Shown here piece by piece: positions 36,007 through 43,232 of a DNA stretch of 43,232 nt; position 1 is the stretch's first letter; each line of letters begins with the position of its first letter. Location: contig NZ_JAHHDX010000059.1 of assembly GCF_018619335.1 (NCBI RefSeq), positions 1-43,232 of the forward strand, given 5' to 3'. The stretch comes from Alteromonas sp. ALT199. GTDB taxonomy: Bacteria > Pseudomonadota > Gammaproteobacteria > Enterobacterales > Alteromonadaceae. Position numbers and translations under genes: made by a program. The notes beneath the pieces are model-generated. The model was given only the letters and a program-made list of their open reading frames with translations, made no database searches and was not told the origin of the DNA.

Positions 36007-37581
36007 GTGGAAAATCATTGTTGCGAAGATTGTGTGCAAAAAAACATAGCTATAATAGGAGCGGGGCCAACGACGCTTTATTTTCTTTGCGAATTATTGG
36101 ATAAAAATGTCTTTCCGCAGTCCGTAGTGATATTTGAAAAACATGCTGAGCCCGGAAAAGGGACGCCATTTAGAAATGAAAATGCTAGCCCCAATTTACT
36201 TTCCAATTTAAAAGAGAATGAAATCCCAAAGCTTAACGTCTCTTTTTCCGCTTGGCTCCATGAAATATATAGTGAAAACAAGGTTCCAACGACCCTAAAG
36301 ACTTTTCTTTCGCGCGCTGACTATTCTGAGGGTTCAGCAAACAAGGTTATTCCAAGAGGAGTATTAGGAGAGTATTTAAGCTTTTGCTTTAATCGAGCGA
36401 TTCAGAGCCTAAAACAAACAGGTTTAGACGTTACCGTAAAACTTCATTCTGAAGTCAAATCCATTGTTTTAGATAACCAACAGTTTACCGTTGATACGAA
36501 CAAAGAACGGTGTTCAGGTTTCGATCGTGTTGTGGTCAACATGGGCGGCGATCTATGTGCCAAAGACAAACTTGATGATGCGCTTTGGGCTTACCCCCCA
36601 AAGCAATATACACATGAAGATGCCAGCGAATTTAACATTGACGGAATGTCATTGACGGCAATTGACGCCGCTTTATCTATTGCGAGAACTAAAGGGAAGT
36701 TCTACGACACTGCGAGTGGGCTTGAATATCGAAGTAAACACGACTTCCAAGTAGTAATGCGTTCACGTTCGGGAGTGTTTCCGAAAGTTTGGTATAACAG
36801 TGATGCTGTTGCTGACTACAAAAAAATATTAAATGCAGACTGTGCAATCGATGTTAGTAATGTGGAAAGTTTCTTTCGCCACAAGTTATTGCCCCTTTTT
36901 AAGCAAAGCATGCCGAAAATTTATCATCAGATAAAAAACATGTCTTTCGCTGAAAGCCTTACTTTTCTCAATCAGCGCAATGGACAAAGCCATCCTATTT
37001 TAAAGCTTAAGGCTGAATTGCTTTCTTTAGCTGATGAAAGTCGTCAGTCGGATTGGCCCGCTGTTATTGCTGCGGGTATCGATTACATTCAGCAATCGCC
37101 CCTGTTACTTAAGGATTTTCTTACTCAGCATCAAGATATAAAGTCGCAGCTATCGGCGAGTTTCGCTTCAATTCCACTAGAGAGCGCAAATCGGATCATT
37201 GCATTGTATGACAGCAAAGTACTCACTTTCGAACAGACTGAAGATGCAAAGTTAGAGGAAGATGATAACGCAGAGGGCATAAAAATTAACGCTAAAGGTA
37301 TAATCGAATGTGAAGACAAACTAGCAAAACTTAAGGGCTTGTTAACCTTCAGCGGAAAAACCTACGAAAGAGAGGCGTTCATAAACGGTGATGAGTGGTC
37401 GGTTACTGAAAATCACGAGTTATTGATAAATGGCAAGTCTACCCAACTTTATGTGGGATCTGCTTTCGTGACACCTTGGTATATTAATATTCCTGGTTTA
37501 GGAACATGCGCAGATTTTGGAAAGCAAATCGCTCATCATTGTGTCCAAACCGACGCATACGAAGAAGCTGTAGGTGAATAA
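36007..37581 (+). CDS. FAD/NAD(P)-binding protein (PF13454-like)
   Basis: 524 aa starting at GTG; AAAGGA at 35993-35998 is eight bases upstream. The N-terminus has a CCEDC cluster, then the FAD-binding loop IAIIGAGPTTLYFL and FEKHAEPGKGTPF, typical of the NAD_binding_9 Rossmann family. A second landmark is DRVVVNMGGD, and the C-terminal LINGKSTQLYVGSAFVTP closes the flavin fold. Members are poorly characterised flavoproteins, and the substrate is unknown. The stop TAA shares its last base with the ATG of the next gene, so the two are tightly coupled. Confidence 0.82.
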   Translation: MENHCCEDCVQKNIAIIGAGPTTLYFLCELLDKNVFPQSVVIFEKHAEPGKGTPFRNENASPNLLSNLKENEIPKLNVSFSAWLHEIYSENKVPTTLKTFLSRADYSEGSANKVIPRGVLGEYLSFCFNRAIQSLKQTGLDVTVKLHSEVKSIVLDNQQFTVDTNKERCSGFDRVVVNMGGDLCAKDKLDDALWAYPPKQYTHEDASEFNIDGMSLTAIDAALSIARTKGKFYDTASGLEYRSKHDFQVVMRSRSGVFPKVWYNSDAVADYKKILNADCAIDVSNVESFFRHKLLPLFKQSMPKIYHQIKNMSFAESLTFLNQRNGQSHPILKLKAELLSLADESRQSDWPAVIAAGIDYIQQSPLLLKDFLTQHQDIKSQLSASFASIPLESANRIIALYDSKVLTFEQTEDAKLEEDDNAEGIKINAKGIIECEDKLAKLKGLLTFSGKTYEREAFINGDEWSVTENHELLINGKSTQLYVGSAFVTPWYINIPGLGTCADFGKQIAHHCVQTDAYEEAVGE

Positions 37582-38012
37582 TGTTACTCTTTGCCTGCGT
37601 TCTCTTTATGCTTTTCAGCGCCATAGAAATAATCATATTTCACTACTGGGGATTAAGAACAATCACTCAGTTTTCAAAACGCTTTTCTTCTCATTTCAAG
37701 ATGAGTGTATCGGTAGTAGTGTGCCTCTTTCTCATTCACCTTGTCGAGATTGCCTGGTATACCTTGATGACATATTTCGCCTATGAAGTATGGGGTGTCA
37801 ATGGATTTCAAGGTGATGTTAGTTTATCCATAGATGATTACGTTCATATTGCGGCAAGTAGTTTTACGACGTTAGGAAGTTTGACCCATACACCGCACAG
37901 TGAGCTGGCAATTATTATCGATTCAATCTCCCTTGTTGGTTTTATGATGCTGACTTGGTCAGCAACCTATTACTACAACATTTTTTCTAACTCTGAGCTT
38001 CGTGAAAAATAA
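37581..38012 (+). CDS. Small channel-like membrane protein
   Basis: 143 aa with about four hydrophobic stretches. Between the last two spans lies YVHIAASSFTTLGSL, which looks like the pore helix and filter of two-span potassium channels (TTxGYGD), but the GYGD is absent (TTLGSLTH). So it is either a degenerate Ion_trans_2 channel or an unrelated protein with a similar loop. Coupled to the flavoprotein gene (overlapping TAATG). Confidence 0.65.
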   Translation: MLLFACVLFMLFSAIEIIIFHYWGLRTITQFSKRFSSHFKMSVSVVVCLFLIHLVEIAWYTLMTYFAYEVWGVNGFQGDVSLSIDDYVHIAASSFTTLGSLTHTPHSELAIIIDSISLVGFMMLTWSATYYYNIFSNSELREK

Positions 38013-38138
38013 AATATGCCAAAGCCATGTTTATAATCTTGGCCGCTTTTGTTTTGGCACATAGCTAGGTAGAATGCGCATCGCCTAATTTTATGGCGCA
38101 TTTTTAACCACGTTTTACAGATAAGAAAAGGTAACGCA

Positions 38139-39155
38139 GTGCTAATCACCCCCTTTAACCGCCGTTTCTCTGTCGCTCCAATGCTGGATTGGACAGACAG
38201 ACATTGTCGCTACTTTTTACGATTAATGTCTAAGCACACGCTGCTTTACACTGAAATGGTCACTACAGGCGCGATTATTTACGGAAAAGGCGATTACCTT
38301 GGTTATAACCAAGAAGAACATCCAATTGCTGTTCAGCTAGGTGGCAGCGACCCGTCTGACATGGCTAAGTGTGCTGAGTTATCACAAGCGCGTGGTTACG
38401 ATGAAGTAAACATAAACGTAGGCTGCCCGAGTGATAGAGTGAAAAACGGTAGCTTTGGCGCCTGTTTAATGGCGCAACCCGAAGTGGTGGCAAGCTGCGT
38501 CAAAGCTATGCAAGCTGCTGTAGATATTCCTGTAACTGTAAAATGCCGCATTGGTATTGACGATATGGATGAAGATGAAGATTTTGCTCGCTTTATCGAT
38601 ATAGTGGCAGCCGCTGGGTGTGATACCTTTATTGTTCATGCAAGAAAAGCATGGCTACAAGGTCTAAGCCCAAAAGAAAACCGTGAAGTTCCTCCGTTAA
38701 ATTACCCTAGGGTTCACAGACTAAAACAAGCGCGCCCTGAGTTATCGATTAGCATTAATGGTGGTATTAAAACACTTGCTGAAACCCAGCAACAGCTAGA
38801 GAGCGTTGACGGTGTTATGGTAGGGCGTGAGGTTTACGCAAACCCGTATATTATGTCTACCGTTGATAAAGATATATACGGTGATGCTAATGCACAAAGC
38901 CTGTCACGTCGTGAGATAGTACTGCAAATGCAGCAGTACATTGAGCGCCAAGACGACCCGTATTTCAAACCTTGGCATGCAGCTCGCCACATTCTGGGCC
39001 TTTATCAAGGGCAAGCGGGTGGTCGAATTTGGCGAAGATACTTAAGCCAAAACGGTACAGGTAAAAATCCAGATCCTAATTTACTTTTAAACGCACTCGA
39101 CGCTGTCGAGAGCACGCAAAAAGAAGTGGCTGAGTACAATAGTCAAAAAGACTAA
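38139..39155 (+). CDS. dusA: tRNA-dihydrouridine(20/20a) synthase DusA
   Basis: 338 aa (330 in E. coli). The FMN barrel begins FSVAPMLDWTDRHCRYFLRL, with catalytic Cys in NVGCPSDRVKNGSFGACLM, then VKCRIGIDD, HARKAWLQGLSPKENR, NGGIK and GVMVGREVYANPY. It reduces U20/U20a of tRNAs using NADPH. Start is GTG with AAAAGG seven bases upstream. Confidence 0.95.
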   Translation: MLITPFNRRFSVAPMLDWTDRHCRYFLRLMSKHTLLYTEMVTTGAIIYGKGDYLGYNQEEHPIAVQLGGSDPSDMAKCAELSQARGYDEVNINVGCPSDRVKNGSFGACLMAQPEVVASCVKAMQAAVDIPVTVKCRIGIDDMDEDEDFARFIDIVAAAGCDTFIVHARKAWLQGLSPKENREVPPLNYPRVHRLKQARPELSISINGGIKTLAETQQQLESVDGVMVGREVYANPYIMSTVDKDIYGDANAQSLSRREIVLQMQQYIERQDDPYFKPWHAARHILGLYQGQAGGRIWRRYLSQNGTGKNPDPNLLLNALDAVESTQKEVAEYNSQKD

Positions 39156-39202
39156 CGATTTAGTATTTTTGACCAAAGTTTAATAATTGTTCAATTTCAT
39201 CT

Positions 39203-39231
39203 AAAGCTCGCATTTTGGCGAGCTTTTCTTT
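39203..39231 (+). terminator. Intrinsic terminator after dusA
   Basis: Stem AAAGCTCGC (39203-39211) with GCGAGCTTT (39218-39226), then a T-rich run. Confidence 0.85.
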
Positions 39232-39242
39232 AAATTTATATA

Positions 39243-39255
39243 AATCAGCTGCTTA
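39243..39255 (+). promoter_or_regulatory. IHF site upstream of the 93-aa gene
   Basis: AATCAGCTGCTTA fits the IHF consensus WATCARNNNNTTR at every fixed position. It lies 16 bases before the sigma-54-like promoter, where DNA bending by IHF would help an enhancer-bound activator. Confidence 0.5.
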
Positions 39256-39271
39256 ATATAATATTAAGGAG

Positions 39272-39288
39272 TTGGCACACCTCTCGCA
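39272..39288 (+). promoter_or_regulatory. Sigma-54 promoter of the 93-aa gene
   Basis: TTGGCAC-N7-TCGCA. GG at 39274-39275 and GC at 39286-39287 are exactly ten bases apart, as -24/-12 elements require. It differs from the consensus TTGGCACGNNNNTTGC at only two fixed positions. Confidence 0.65.
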
Positions 39289-39347
39289 ATCCTCTAAGTA
39301 TCGCAACGACAACGTGTTGTTGCACTGACTAAATTTAGAGGGATATT

Positions 39348-39629
39348 ATGAAAACTTCACTAATCGCAGTAACTTTACTGACAGCAAGCATGACAAGCGG
39401 CGTAGCAAATGCAGAAGAGTCAGTGCTTCAAACGTTTTTGACAAATGTGGTTTCGAATGCTGTCACTACAACGACACAAGAAATACGCTCTGATGTATAC
39501 CAAGCAGTAGCCAATGCCACCTACCATTTTGAATTGAGCCCGCAAGAACTTCGTGGAAGCGGTAAGGTAAGTGTTACTGATTTAGTTGTCGCTGAAAAAG
39601 CGCAGAGCGATGAAGAAGACGCCGAGTAA
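39348..39629 (+). CDS. Small secreted protein upstream of pspA, 93 aa
   Basis: A signal peptide (MKTSLIAVTLLTASMTSGVANA, cleavage before EES) is followed by about 71 residues: a helical part (VLQTFLTNVVSNAVTTTTQEIRSDVYQAV), a middle with FELSPQELRGSGKVSV and an acidic tail. It is probably periplasmic or surface-attached. I do not recognise the family. It has a ribosome site (AGAGGG), its own terminator and a sigma-54-type promoter, and it sits just before pspA, so an envelope-stress role is inferred. Confidence 0.78.
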   Translation: MKTSLIAVTLLTASMTSGVANAEESVLQTFLTNVVSNAVTTTTQEIRSDVYQAVANATYHFELSPQELRGSGKVSVTDLVVAEKAQSDEEDAE

Positions 39630-39647
39630 TTCCTAAACAGCATTGAT

Positions 39648-39673
39648 AAAAGCGCCTACGGGCGCTTTTTTCA
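39648..39673 (+). terminator. Intrinsic terminator after the 93-aa gene
   Basis: Stem AAAAGCGCC (39648-39656) with GGCGCTTTT (39661-39669), loop TACG, then further T's. It isolates this gene from pspA, so each needs its own promoter. Confidence 0.9.
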
Positions 39674-39833
39674 TGCCTATTTAACAACCAAGTGCCGAGG
39701 TAAAACTAAAACCTAAAAGCATAATTCGGAAGTGGTCAAATTAACAATAGGGTTGGTTAAATGCGCTAATTAATCGTATCCGCTCTTAAAATGAACAAGC
39801 TGTTTTCAAATTAATTTTTAATAAATTTATTAT

Positions 39834-39846
39834 TATCAATAGCTTA
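39834..39846 (+). promoter_or_regulatory. IHF site upstream of pspA
   Basis: TATCAATAGCTTA matches WATCARNNNNTTR at every fixed position, inside an AT-rich stretch. It is placed between the presumed activator region and the -24 element, as in the E. coli pspA control region. Confidence 0.6.
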
Positions 39847-39852
39847 AATAAA

Positions 39853-39869
39853 TGGCATGGTCATTGTAA
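39853..39869 (+). promoter_or_regulatory. Sigma-54 promoter of the psp operon
   Basis: TGGCATG-GTCA-TTGTA fits TGGCACG-N4-TTGCW with two mismatches. GG (39854-39855) and the -12 G (39866) keep the required spacing. In enterobacteria pspA is transcribed by sigma-54 RNA polymerase under PspF; pspF is not in this window. Confidence 0.7.
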
Positions 39870-39970
39870 TACTAAAAGTGTTGAGGAGAACTCAGTCAGC
39901 GGTAACCAGCAGTGTGGACTAAAAAATAAATGCTGGAAACCACAACACAATTTTTAACGGAGAAAGAATC

Positions 39971-40639
39971 ATGGGTATGTTTTCACGCATTAACGATATT
40001 GTTCAAGCAAACATCAACGCTATGTTAGACAAAGCTGAAGATCCTGAAAAAATCATTCGTTTGATTATTCAAGAAATGGAAGAAACCCTGGTTGAAGTTC
40101 GCACCGACGCAGCGCGCTTTATTGCTCAGCAGAAAACCCTGACGCGTCATATCGCAGCCGCAAATAAAGAAGTGGAAGGTTGGCAGCACAAAGCGCAAAT
40201 CGCAATGAACAACGACAAAGAGTCATTGGCAAAAGCGGCACTAATTGAGAAGCAAAAATACGTTGCAAAACTTGCCTCTTTCGAAGAGCAAGAATCACAA
40301 CTTGCCGAGAGTATCGAAAAGATTCAAGGCGATACCGCACGTTTGAACAGTAAGTTGGCCGAAGCCAAAGCTAAGCAAAAAACCTTAGTTCAACGCAAAA
40401 ACTCAGCGCAAACACGTTTGAAAGTGAAGCAAGCTGACCACGAAGGTAAAATTGATGATGCCATGATGCGTTTTGAAAGCTACGAGCAGCGTATTGATCA
40501 TCTTGAGGCGCAAGTGGATGCGTATGACTTAACAAAGTCTAATGAAGCAACATCATTACAAGCCGAATTCGATGCAATGGAAGCAGACGAAGCGATTGAA
40601 AATGAACTGGCAGAGCTTAAGAAGAAAAAGGTCGCTTAA
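39971..40639 (+). CDS. pspA: Phage shock protein A
   Basis: 222 aa, the same length as E. coli PspA, with matching opening MGMFSRINDIVQANINAMLDKAEDPEKIIRLIIQEMEETL (amphipathic membrane-binding helix) and later MMRFESYEQRIDHLEAQ. It is long coiled-coil helices throughout (ESCRT-III-like fold). PspA binds stressed inner membrane and, in enterobacteria, restrains the activator PspF. First gene of the psp operon; GGAGAAAG ribosome site. Confidence 0.95.
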   Translation: MGMFSRINDIVQANINAMLDKAEDPEKIIRLIIQEMEETLVEVRTDAARFIAQQKTLTRHIAAANKEVEGWQHKAQIAMNNDKESLAKAALIEKQKYVAKLASFEEQESQLAESIEKIQGDTARLNSKLAEAKAKQKTLVQRKNSAQTRLKVKQADHEGKIDDAMMRFESYEQRIDHLEAQVDAYDLTKSNEATSLQAEFDAMEADEAIENELAELKKKKVA

Positions 40640-40647
40640 GCGACCTT
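40628..40647 (+). promoter_or_regulatory. Perfect palindrome over the pspA stop codon
   Basis: AAGGTCGC-TTAA-GCGACCTT; the TAA stop is in the loop. It has no T run, so it is not a full terminator. It could shield the pspA message from 3' decay or reduce read-through into pspC. Confidence 0.55.
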
Positions 40648-40702
40648 AGGTGCCGCCAATCTATATTGTAGATATCGAAAGTAAACATTTTTGGAGAAGA
40701 TG

Positions 40703-40903
40703 ATGAAAGTACCATCACAAAAACGAATTTATAGAGACCTTGATTCTGGAATTATTTCAGGTGTATGTGCAGGCGTTGCACGTTATTTTGATATCGATGC
40801 AGTATGGGTAAGAGCGGCAGCAGTAGCGGGATTGTTCATAGCAACCCCCATCACGCTAGTGGCTTACGTGGCTGCCGTTATACTACTACCGAGGTTAGTG
40901 TAA
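40703..40903 (+). CDS. pspC: PspC-domain protein (short form)
   Basis: 66 aa. RIYRDLDSGIISGVCAGVARYFDIDAVWVRAAAVAG is the PspC domain, followed by one hydrophobic span and IILLPRLV. E. coli PspC is about 119 aa; this lacks the C-terminal cytoplasmic/leucine-zipper part. I chose the second of two adjacent ATGs because GGAG (40693-40696) is then six bases away. Inner-membrane component of the psp response. Confidence 0.87.
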   Translation: MKVPSQKRIYRDLDSGIISGVCAGVARYFDIDAVWVRAAAVAGLFIATPITLVAYVAAVILLPRLV

Positions 40904-41265
40904 TGAAAAACTTTCTGATTGCACTGGTTATCGCCATTGTACTGGTTAATTGCTTGGGAAGCCTTGTAGATAGCTGGTTAGGTATGCATCTTGTAATGTC
41001 TGACGAACTGCTTAGCCCTTGGGAGAACGTGGCTGTGCTTTCGCTAATTGGAGTTGCACTTGCCATAGTGGGCTTTGTTGTTGCTATAAGCGTTGTGGGC
41101 ACAATTTTATTAGCGTTGGGTGCTGGTTTCTTAGCGTTACTTGTTCTGGGCGTTAGTGCTTTTTGGCCAATTATCCTTATCGCTATTGCACTATATGCGC
41201 TGAAAAATCGCAACTCTGCTGCTTATAAGCAGCAAAATGATACAAACATGCATCATACTTTATAA
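40903..41265 (+). CDS. Membrane protein of the psp operon
   Basis: 120 aa, three or four hydrophobic spans (FLIALVIAIVLVNCLGSL, VLSLIGVALAIVGFVVAIS, TILLALGAGFLALLVLG, FWPIILIAIALYAL) and a polar tail. Its ATG shares a base with the pspC stop (TAATG), with GAGG upstream, so it is translated with pspC. It has the position of PspD/PspB-type genes but I cannot match it to them. Upstream in-frame codons to 40804 lie inside pspC and are not used. Confidence 0.75.
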   Translation: MKNFLIALVIAIVLVNCLGSLVDSWLGMHLVMSDELLSPWENVAVLSLIGVALAIVGFVVAISVVGTILLALGAGFLALLVLGVSAFWPIILIAIALYALKNRNSAAYKQQNDTNMHHTL

Positions 41266-41313
41266 TTAACATAATTAATTTTATATTGTGTTAACGTAGT
41301 AAAAGGTGGTGTT

Positions 41314-41373
41314 ATGTTGATAACCGTCATAAAGGTTTCGCATTTTTCACATAATATTAGTTGTTTCAAATAG
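41314..41373 (+). CDS. Possible 19-aa leader peptide
   Basis: ATG to TAG with a strong ribosome site (AAAAGG, seven bases before). The peptide is MLITVIKVSHFSHNISCFK. Its stop codon lies inside the 5' arm of the following hairpin, as in translation-controlled attenuators. No run of one regulatory amino acid is evident; two His and two Phe occur. Speculative. Confidence 0.35.
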   Translation: MLITVIKVSHFSHNISCFK

Positions 41374-41400
41374 CTGACCACCGTCGGCTATTTGTTATTT
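41367..41400 (+). terminator. Terminator or attenuator hairpin before DUF2333
   Basis: A 12-bp stem with one G-U pair, CAAATAGCTGAC (41367-41378) with GTCGGCTATTTG (41383-41394), loop CACC, then TTATTT. It may simply end the psp operon or may regulate the next gene. Confidence 0.7.
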
Positions 41401-41421
41401 AAAAGGAAGGTTGGTGTTTAT

Positions 41422-42414
41422 ATGAGACAATCTATTAACTCAAAACGGATAGCGATTGTCGCTGTGGTGGTCTTTTTACTTTTCTGGTTAATCGGGTGGT
41501 ATTGGAGTTTATCTCCAGACACATTTGGTGTCAGAAAGCGCTTAGAGCAGAATTCACCCGTTGAGAACCCGACTAGTATAGCGGGTTACACACTAACTAC
41601 TACCATGATTGACGTATCAGAAACTTTGTTAGATAAGCCTGGTGGCTATCTTTCAAATGATGTCATTCCACCCAGTGTCTTTTTAGATAATATGCCAGCT
41701 TGGGAGTTTGGAGCATTAGAGATGGTGCGAGACCTTGCGCTTTCTATGCGCAAAGACTTCAGCCGCTCACAGTCTCAATCAATTGAAAACCCATACCTGA
41801 CAAAAGCTCACCCTAAATTCAATATGGATCATAAGAGCTGGACATTACCATCGTCTGAATCGAGCTATTCTGATGGTATTGAACTGCTTAAAAAATACCG
41901 AGACGAGTTGGCAAACACCCGTAACTCAGAGAGTCAGTTTTACACCCGCGCAGATAATTTGCGCGAATGGTTGAAACAAGTTGAAAAACGGTTAGGCAGC
42001 TATTCACAAAGATTAAGTGCCAGCGTAGGATCTGCTAGAGTTAATACAGATTTAGCTGGTGATGCTAACGCGAAGCAATCGACTCCTAGTTCAAACCAAC
42101 GTGTTGTTCAGACAAGCTGGTGGAAATTAGACGATAATTTCTATGAAGCACGTGGTGCTACATGGGCTTTACTGCATTTTTTAAAAGCCGTAGAAATTGA
42201 GTTTAACGATGTGTTAGAAGATAAGAACGCATTAGTGAGTCTCCAGCAAATTATTCGCGAACTGGAAGCGACACAACAGTCTGTATTCAGTCCGATGATT
42301 TTAAACGGCAGCGGCTTTGGTATGTTAGCTAATCACTCTCTAGTTATGGCTAACTATATTTCTCGAGCAAACGCTGCTTTAATTGAAATATCAGAACTTC
42401 TTAATCAAGGATAA
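41422..42414 (+). CDS. DUF2333 family protein
   Basis: About 330 aa. An N-terminal membrane anchor (IAIVAVVVFLLFWLIGWYW) is followed by a periplasmic helical domain with the family landmarks GYTLTTTMIDVSETLLDKPGGYLSND, WEFGALEMVRDLALSMRKDFSRSQSQ, and SWWKLDDNFYEARGATWALLHFLKA. Function unknown. ATG 41422 is the first plausible start; AAGGAAGG is about 11 bases upstream. The gene is followed after 3 bases by the outer-membrane protein gene. Confidence 0.85.
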   Translation: MRQSINSKRIAIVAVVVFLLFWLIGWYWSLSPDTFGVRKRLEQNSPVENPTSIAGYTLTTTMIDVSETLLDKPGGYLSNDVIPPSVFLDNMPAWEFGALEMVRDLALSMRKDFSRSQSQSIENPYLTKAHPKFNMDHKSWTLPSSESSYSDGIELLKKYRDELANTRNSESQFYTRADNLREWLKQVEKRLGSYSQRLSASVGSARVNTDLAGDANAKQSTPSSNQRVVQTSWWKLDDNFYEARGATWALLHFLKAVEIEFNDVLEDKNALVSLQQIIRELEATQQSVFSPMILNGSGFGMLANHSLVMANYISRANAALIEISELLNQG

Positions 42415-42417
42415 TTA

Positions 42418-43173
42418 ATGAAAAAGGGTCTTATAGCTGCCGCATTGGGATGCGCATTATTTTCAGTTTCATCTCAAGCAGACACTATTGCAGGCGTTTA
42501 CGTTGGAGCTCACGTTTGGCAAACCGACACGCAAGGCGGTTTTGCAGATAGCAACAACACTGCTGATTTCAACTTTGACGATGAAACCAATACGGCGTTA
42601 TATATTGCCTTTGAACACCCAGTGCCTTTCTTACCGAATGTGAAGATAAATCACACTACATTAGATAATTCGGGTACTACCACGCTGGATTCAACCTTTA
42701 CCTTCGATGGTGAACTCTTTGCGCAAAGCACGACCGTTAATACCGATGTTGAACTTGATGCAACTGATTTTATCTTGTACTACGAGTTATTTGACAACGA
42801 CTTGGTAAGCTTTGACCTTGGTATAAATGCAAAATACATCGACGGTGCACTATTTGTTGTCGATACTGCAAGTGACACTAGTGGCTCTGCTGAATTTTCT
42901 GGCATTGTACCAATGGCATATTCAAAAGTTCAGCTAGGTCTCCCGTTTACGGGGCTATCAGCGTATTTCGAAGGCAGTTATTTATCGTTCGATGACCACG
43001 AGCTAAGTGATTATCAAGCCGCTATTCAATATTCGTTTATTGAAAGTTTAGCGGTCGATATGACGCTTCAAGTAGGTTACAGAAACGTAACGGTTGATAT
43101 TGAAGACCTTGATGACGTTTACGCTGACATGGAATTTGATGGTGTGTTCGCAGGCTTAGAGCTCCACTTCTAA
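42418..43173 (+). CDS. Outer-membrane beta-barrel protein, TIGR04219-like
   Basis: 251 aa with a signal peptide (MKKGLIAAALGCALFSVSSQA). The mature protein has alternating strands and ends in a barrel-closing strand with C-terminal Phe (GVFAGLELHF). GVYVGAHVWQ near the N-terminus, FEHPVPFLPNVKI and TDFILYYELFDND fit the TIGR04219 family of unknown function. AAGGA precedes the start. Likely co-expressed with DUF2333, giving an inner plus outer membrane pair. Confidence 0.87.
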   Translation: MKKGLIAAALGCALFSVSSQADTIAGVYVGAHVWQTDTQGGFADSNNTADFNFDDETNTALYIAFEHPVPFLPNVKINHTTLDNSGTTTLDSTFTFDGELFAQSTTVNTDVELDATDFILYYELFDNDLVSFDLGINAKYIDGALFVVDTASDTSGSAEFSGIVPMAYSKVQLGLPFTGLSAYFEGSYLSFDDHELSDYQAAIQYSFIESLAVDMTLQVGYRNVTVDIEDLDDVYADMEFDGVFAGLELHF

Positions 43174-43192
43174 GCGTTAACTTTATGTTTTT

Positions 43193-43229
43193 AAAGGCGT
43201 GACTGCTTATGCAGTTCACGCCTTTTTTA
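43193..43229 (+). terminator. Intrinsic terminator at window end
   Basis: AAAGGCGTGACTGC (43193-43206), loop TTAT, then GCAGTTCACGCCTTT with one bulged T, then a T run. It ends the DUF2333/barrel operon. Confidence 0.88.
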
Positions 43230-43232
43230 CTT

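Noticed and set aside
38053..38075. TTGGCAC before dusA as a sigma-54 promoter
   Set aside because: No GC follows at the required ten-base distance.
40804..40902. Longer start for the third psp-operon protein
   Set aside because: The extension lies inside pspC in another frame; ATG 40903 with TAATG coupling is the natural start.

Overview
The window looks like chromosome of a marine gammaproteobacterium of the Alteromonas/Alteromonadales type. This is inferred from the mid-40s GC impression, the gene families (TIGR04219-like barrel, DUF2333, DUF2884/YggN, YihG, YbdG, large GGDEF/EAL proteins) and the general resemblance of the proteins; no database search was possible. Gene density is high, both strands are used, and many transcription units end in clear intrinsic terminators. 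I saw no rRNA, tRNA, insertion sequence, prophage or CRISPR array.

Layout. 1-9.5 kb: a VOC/glyoxalase protein; a leftward run of serine/threonine dehydratase, secreted amidohydrolase, amino-acid permease and YcbL-type hydrolase; then a membrane c-di-GMP enzyme (PAS-GGDEF-EAL) followed by a PH-domain protein. 9.5-19.7 kb: a secreted DPP-IV-type peptidase, an NAD(P)-binding oxidoreductase, TrmN6 with a large low-complexity insert, YgjV, a 57-aa orphan, a lone ExbD, and a leftward PhoD phosphatase / FldB flavodoxin / zincin-like operon, then a secreted lipoprotein. 19.8-30.4 kb: MsrA, a DUF393 plus SDR pair, an NSS sodium symporter, YeeZ, YggN, a 63-aa membrane protein, a leftward operon of two YihG-type acyltransferases and the YbdG mechanosensitive channel, and S-formylglutathione hydrolase.

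30.5-35.5 kb is the most interesting part: a tightly packed leftward operon encoding a coiled-coil protein, a transmembrane protein with a roadblock-like cytoplasmic domain and an OmpA-like periplasmic domain, a Ras/Rab-like small GTPase, and a GGDEF-EAL protein with a degenerate GGDEF (GSNEF) but intact EAL motifs. I read it as a signalling module that could link the cell wall, a small GTPase and cyclic-di-GMP. In this sequence the GTPase gene is broken by a one-base shift: the missing C-terminus, including the SAK (G5) motif, lies directly downstream in another frame.

36-43.2 kb: an FAD/NAD(P)-binding protein translationally coupled to a small channel-like membrane protein; DusA; a secreted 93-aa protein; the psp envelope-stress operon (pspA, short pspC, a membrane protein); then DUF2333 and an outer-membrane beta-barrel. 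Both pspA and the upstream 93-aa gene carry matches to a sigma-54 -24/-12 promoter with a perfect-consensus IHF site just upstream, which suggests that the 93-aa protein is an unrecognised member of the psp regulon. A 19-codon open frame whose stop lies in a terminator-like hairpin precedes DUF2333 and resembles an attenuator leader.
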